Assembly (NCBI GenBank): GCA_910592005.1
Contig: CAJVPP010000813.1
Span: 1-25,917 of the forward strand
Length of the DNA stretch: 25,917 nucleotides
Direction: 5' to 3'
From: Funneliformis mosseae
Taxonomy: Eukaryota > Glomeromycota > Glomeromycetes > Glomerales > Glomeraceae
How positions within the stretch are numbered: the stretch's first letter is position 1; each line of letters opens with the position of its first letter. The notes beneath the pieces were generated by a model, which saw nothing but the letters and a program-made list of their open reading frames with translations, was not told the origin of the DNA and searched no databases. Below are positions 22,800 through 25,917 of the stretch, in pieces. The translations under genes were made by a program, and so were the position numbers.

Positions 22800-24376
22800 T
22801 GAATACATATCTATAGATAGTATCTTTTCAAAGTACCGATATCAAAAGGGAATCATACAAATAAAGTAATATTTTTTTAAAAAAAAGCCTCCCCTTTTTT
22901 TAAGTGAAAGTGGTTTCGGTAAAAAAAGGGTCGGATTCAAAAAAAAAAATTTTTTTGTTCAAAAAAACCTAGTATGACTTAATAACCTTTTCTTGTTTTA
23001 AAACCTGTGATTTTGTTTATTTTTAAATAAATAAATAAACAAAGTGGCTGTTCCTTGAAAAAAAAAAATTTTTGACAGTTGATCAACTAACCTATATCTC
23101 CGTCCTCCTAATTTAGTACTAATAAGGTAAATCAATTGGGTTCATGTGATTGGTTGTAGTCGAGCTAATAAATAAGTTTCGCCCTTAATGGTACAGAAAG
23201 AATCAAGTTTGGAAAATGCAGTCTTTTTTTTTTCTCATGAGTGATATAATAGAGATTACCGTAAAAAAGTACTTTGTTGGTCTAGAAAAATTTAAGTGAA
23301 AATCTTATTGCGAAATATTTTCAACACGCTAGGTCTAACCGTTTAGCAAGGAAATTAAATCACAAGATATAAAAGTTTCCTTTTTTTTTTTCGGACTAAA
23401 ATCTCACAATCTCATAGTAAATGATTTTATTCGTTCCTTTACTAAATAAGTTGTTTTTCTTTATATAGTAAACAAATACAAATTTAAAAGAAAAGGAAAA
23501 GTATTTTGGTGAAACTCTTAAAATGTATTGTTTGTTTATTTTTTTTCTCGTTTTGTATGCTGTTCGAAAATTTGTCATTGGAATTTCATGAGAAACCCAA
23601 GGTACATATTGTTCTTTGAGTATTTAGGTTGAGATGAAATATCACCATTGTCATTGTTTTGTAGATTGGTGATGCATAAATTCATTCGTTATTGATGATT
23701 TCATACATTACCATGTTATTTTTTATGTGCGTTAATCAAAAAGAGAGATTATCTATTGTGAAAATTGAAAAAAAAAAAAATATTAATCATCATAATATAA
23801 AGCTTAGAAATTTTTATTTTCAAAAAATATATCTTTATCTATGCATAGAAGTGATGTCTCATGGACATACCCATGTACGGATTCTACATGAATCCACATT
23901 TCATTATTGGAAGGACCCTTGGCGAATGTTCAATCTTCCATACATTTACTAGATTAAGACTTACATGATGTCAATACAACAATACGGTTTTATCCATGTG
24001 TCACAAACTTGGGTGGAATTATTTTCTAATTTTTTTTTTTTTTACTAAATGAGAGTCTATTGAGTGTACATTTATGTGTGCACATTTTAAAAAAATTTTT
24101 TTTTTCCTTCTTTAAAAGAATTCCATTAGTACTCCGTAAACAAAATTAATTTAAATTCGAATATATCGTGTGACCTTTTGCAGCATGCTACGTATTTCAA
24201 AGTCATCAAACTTTAAATTAAAAAAATATATTTCTTAATTTATACTAGTAACACACAATTTATTTCTAAACATTAGGTAATTATTAAGATTTACATCAAA
24301 TGAATTTCACTTTTTTGGGAGAACCATAAAATGATGAAATCGGATCTAAATAATTGACTTTGCATATTTAAAACCG
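22800..24376. other. Homopolymer-rich stretch with scattered splice-like signals
   Basis: No complete gene is resolved. Points of interest are a minus-strand MRKKKTAFSKLDSFC frame (from about 23240), plus-strand acceptors such as TCATTGTTTTGTAG (ending 23662) and GACCTTTTGCAG (ending about 24183), and a more GC-rich patch at 23845-24020 with a short open frame ending MFNLPYIY. The plus-strand signals could belong to 5' exons of the UPF0301-like gene to the right, but I could not connect them. Confidence 0.3.
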
Positions 24377-24377
24377 T

Positions 24378-24465
24378 CTGAACTAAGCTGAAATTGAGCT
24401 GTTCGAATTTTTTTATATCCGCTCATTGCGCATTGTTTAGTCGCTAGACCGCCCGATCTTACTTA
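24378..24465 (-). repeat. Possible tRNA-derived SINE fragment
   Basis: On the minus strand GGTCTAGCGACT (24450-24439) resembles a pol III box A, and AATTCGAACAGC (24409-24398) resembles a box B, about 30 bp apart. The segment is relatively GC-rich and lies in the presumed intron before the UPF0301-like exon. It does not fold into a convincing tRNA. The match to the pol III consensus is partial. Confidence 0.25.
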
Positions 24466-24504
24466 ATTTAACTAGCAAGTGACATTTAATTTTTTTTTTT
24501 ATAG

Positions 24505-24642
24505 GAATATGGAGTAATATGTAATCCCCCCCCCATTTCACTTTCTCATTTTGTTAAATTATCCAATAATTCTCTTACAGAAGAATTATTAGTTTTCGGC
24601 GGGCCCTCTCAAAGCAAGATAGTTTGGTTACATCAACTTAAA
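24505..24642 (+). CDS. Exon of a UPF0301/AlgH (YqgE)-family protein
   Basis: After a T-rich tract ending TTTATAG, 46 codons are open: EYGVICNPPPISLSHF, then VKLSNNSLTEELLVFGGPSQ and SKIVWLHQLK, before TAA. UPF0301 proteins share G-[IVL]-[IV]-x-N-x-P, then after some 30 residues [FY]-G-G-P and, a few residues on, a hydrophobic-x-L-H motif; all are present in order and at suitable spacing. The domain is normally about 160 residues, so only its middle is seen here. The exon upstream (with the F-x-R-[ST]-V strand) and the downstream G-Y-x-x-W region were not found. The frame runs through a 9-C homopolymer (24526-24534), so a one-base error would break it. The in-frame TAA leaves open whether this is a truncated copy. 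The biochemical function of the family is not established. Confidence 0.5.
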
Positions 24643-25039
24643 TAAGTGGAGATGCTGTGTAACAAACGTAATTTTCAATTGGTTACAGTGTAAATTTATG
24701 TAGGTGAAAAAATTAACAAGTTTCGCTCGCGATATGCATTCATATGTTGTAATTCGTGATTTCGCGTAAACCAGATTCTCCCTATACATCTTATTTATTG
24801 CATTGTAATCTTGGAATATATTCAACATATGTCTTTGAAATCTTTAAAAAATCAGGTTTCTCTCTCTTTTCTTCCATAAATAGCATGAAAAATTGCATCA
24901 TTATTTACAAAACTAGTTTTTTTTTTATCTTTTCTTTTTAAAAAGAAAAAATTTTTTTATTTTGTAAAAAATGTCTTTGACATTTGATTTCAAGTTTCTC
25001 ATTCAATTAATCATCCATTTTTTTTTTTATAAAGAATAA

Positions 25040-25590
25040 AGGAAATAAAGAAAAAATTTTCTCACAGATTTGAATCCCGATTTTCATCTGATCCAACCAG
25101 AATATTAAATGTACTTTTTGCTTTGTTTTGCATCCTTTTTTCTTTCATTTGCTGATTTGTTTGTGGTCTTTTGTTTTTTCCTTTTCCTTCATTCCTTTCT
25201 TTCCTATGGTATTGTTCCCACAAGTTTGTTTATTATATAAAGAGTAATGTTTGGGCCTTTTTCATATGTTAAATTTTTGATGTTTATCGTTTGTTTTTTT
25301 TCTAGTTTTCGGTGATTATCTTCTTTTGTTGTAATGTCATTAAATTCTTCATCACTTTATAGGTTTTAATTCAGGGGTTTTTTTTTTGGTTTCGAAATCA
25401 AATCAAGGTTCCTTTATCTCGTTAAATCCACATATTTTTATTTTTGTTGTAAAAGGTTGACTATGATTTATGAAGTTATCTTAGTTTTTTTAATTTTTGT
25501 CAAACAATAAATAAATAAATAAGTAAACAATTACGCCGAAATACAAAAAAGTTTTTTTATTTTCCTTACTTTTGGAGAAAACCACTAGGA
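25040..25590. other. Pyrimidine-rich stretch, no gene resolved
   Basis: The plus strand is strongly T/C-rich (25110-25330), as in Glomeromycotina introns or untranslated regions. A TTTTCTCACAG acceptor at about 25066 precedes a short frame DLNPDFHLIQPEY and TAA, which could be a terminal exon but is too short to support alone. Confidence 0.25.
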
Positions 25591-25596
25591 ATATAT

Positions 25597-25623
25597 AAAA
25601 AAAAAAAAAAAAAAAAAAAAAAA
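25597..25623. repeat. 27-bp poly(A) tract
   Basis: This is an uninterrupted run of 27 A residues, the longest homopolymer in the window. It could be a plain mononucleotide repeat or the tail of an old retroposed sequence; no target-site duplication was found to prove the latter. Its length is likely to vary between assemblies. Confidence 0.7.
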
Positions 25624-25813
25624 CGAAAATAAAAAAATCTCTTCAATCAATCTCCTTCCAGTTTAGTCAATTTATTTATCGTCAACAACAACAAAAAAAA
25701 AGATATTCGGTAATCATCATTACCAAAAAATTTGTTTTCGCTAATCCCAAACCCGTTTTTTTTTTCGCTGATTTTATTGATGTGATTTTATTCCAATTAT
25801 CAACTTGTTATAG

Positions 25814-25893
25814 ATGGATGGTTGATTACTTAATGTATGGGTTACATTATTTGAACTTTAAAAAACACGACGAATACAATGGGCACCACATAA
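25814..25893 (+). CDS. Weak candidate exon near the window end
   Basis: CAACTTGTTATAG resembles an acceptor, and AAA|GTATCC could be a donor. The interval reads WMVDYLMYGLHYLNFKKHDE and YNGHHIK. The same frame is open further upstream through T-rich codons, so the boundary is uncertain. No family is recognised and the gene would continue beyond the window. Confidence 0.2.
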
Positions 25894-25917
25894 AAGTATC
25901 CATCTGACAGCTTTATA

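Noticed and set aside
23396..23952. Two open frames of 60 and 86 codons (minus 23396-23578, plus 23692-23952).
   Set aside because: They have low-complexity composition, lack domain features and cross homopolymers; only the last 40 codons of the second have exon-like GC content, and no splice model supports them.

Overview
The window looks like nuclear DNA of an arbuscular mycorrhizal fungus (Glomeromycotina, most like Rhizophagus). The evidence is very high AT content, abundant homopolymers, short GT-AG introns, and decayed transposon proteins of families I associate with Rhizophagus genomes. Family assignments come from reading translations against known motifs; no database search was run. 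I see no intact complete protein-coding gene, rRNA, tRNA or CRISPR array.

Positions 1 to about 16.1 kb are a graveyard of mobile-element genes. In order: (a) 119-3554, minus: a large Cys-rich transposon protein of the kind amplified in Rhizophagus; (b) 3954-5158, plus: a Tc1/mariner/IS630-type DDE transposase; (c) 5451-7912, plus: a Mutator-like (MULE) transposase with N-terminal zinc-binding motif, MULE core and C-terminal SWIM finger, with two recognisable introns; (d) 8372-9839, minus: a tyrosine-recombinase (Crypton-like) gene split by a 172-bp TA-flanked MITE, with a second MITE copy at 9979-10150; (e) 10.2-11.2 kb: two unassigned coding remnants; (f) 11420-15022, minus: an archaeo-eukaryotic primase fused to a superfamily 2 helicase of the herpes-origin-binding type; (g) 15641-16138, minus: a 165-codon unknown ORF. 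Nearly every in-frame stop sits where one C-to-T or G-to-A change would make it from CAA, CAG, CGA or TGG. Several catalytic residues are lost by the same kind of change. This points to cytosine-deamination (RIP-like or 5-methylcytosine) decay.

The genes in d, f and g, with the remnant at 10175-10676, all run on the minus strand over 8.4-16.1 kb. They may be parts of one large element with its own integrase and replication proteins. Just upstream of this block lie a roughly 32-bp repeat array and a 60-bp hairpin (16142-16353), an origin-like arrangement.

From about 16.36 to 19.97 kb is an extremely AT-rich island (roughly 90% AT) without coding signal. From 20 kb to the end, composition returns to that of ordinary single-copy Rhizophagus DNA. 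It holds homopolymer tracts and scattered candidate exons with good splice acceptors. The best is a plus-strand exon (24505-24642) carrying the core motifs of the UPF0301/AlgH (YqgE) family. Others on both strands are weak, and no full gene model could be built.
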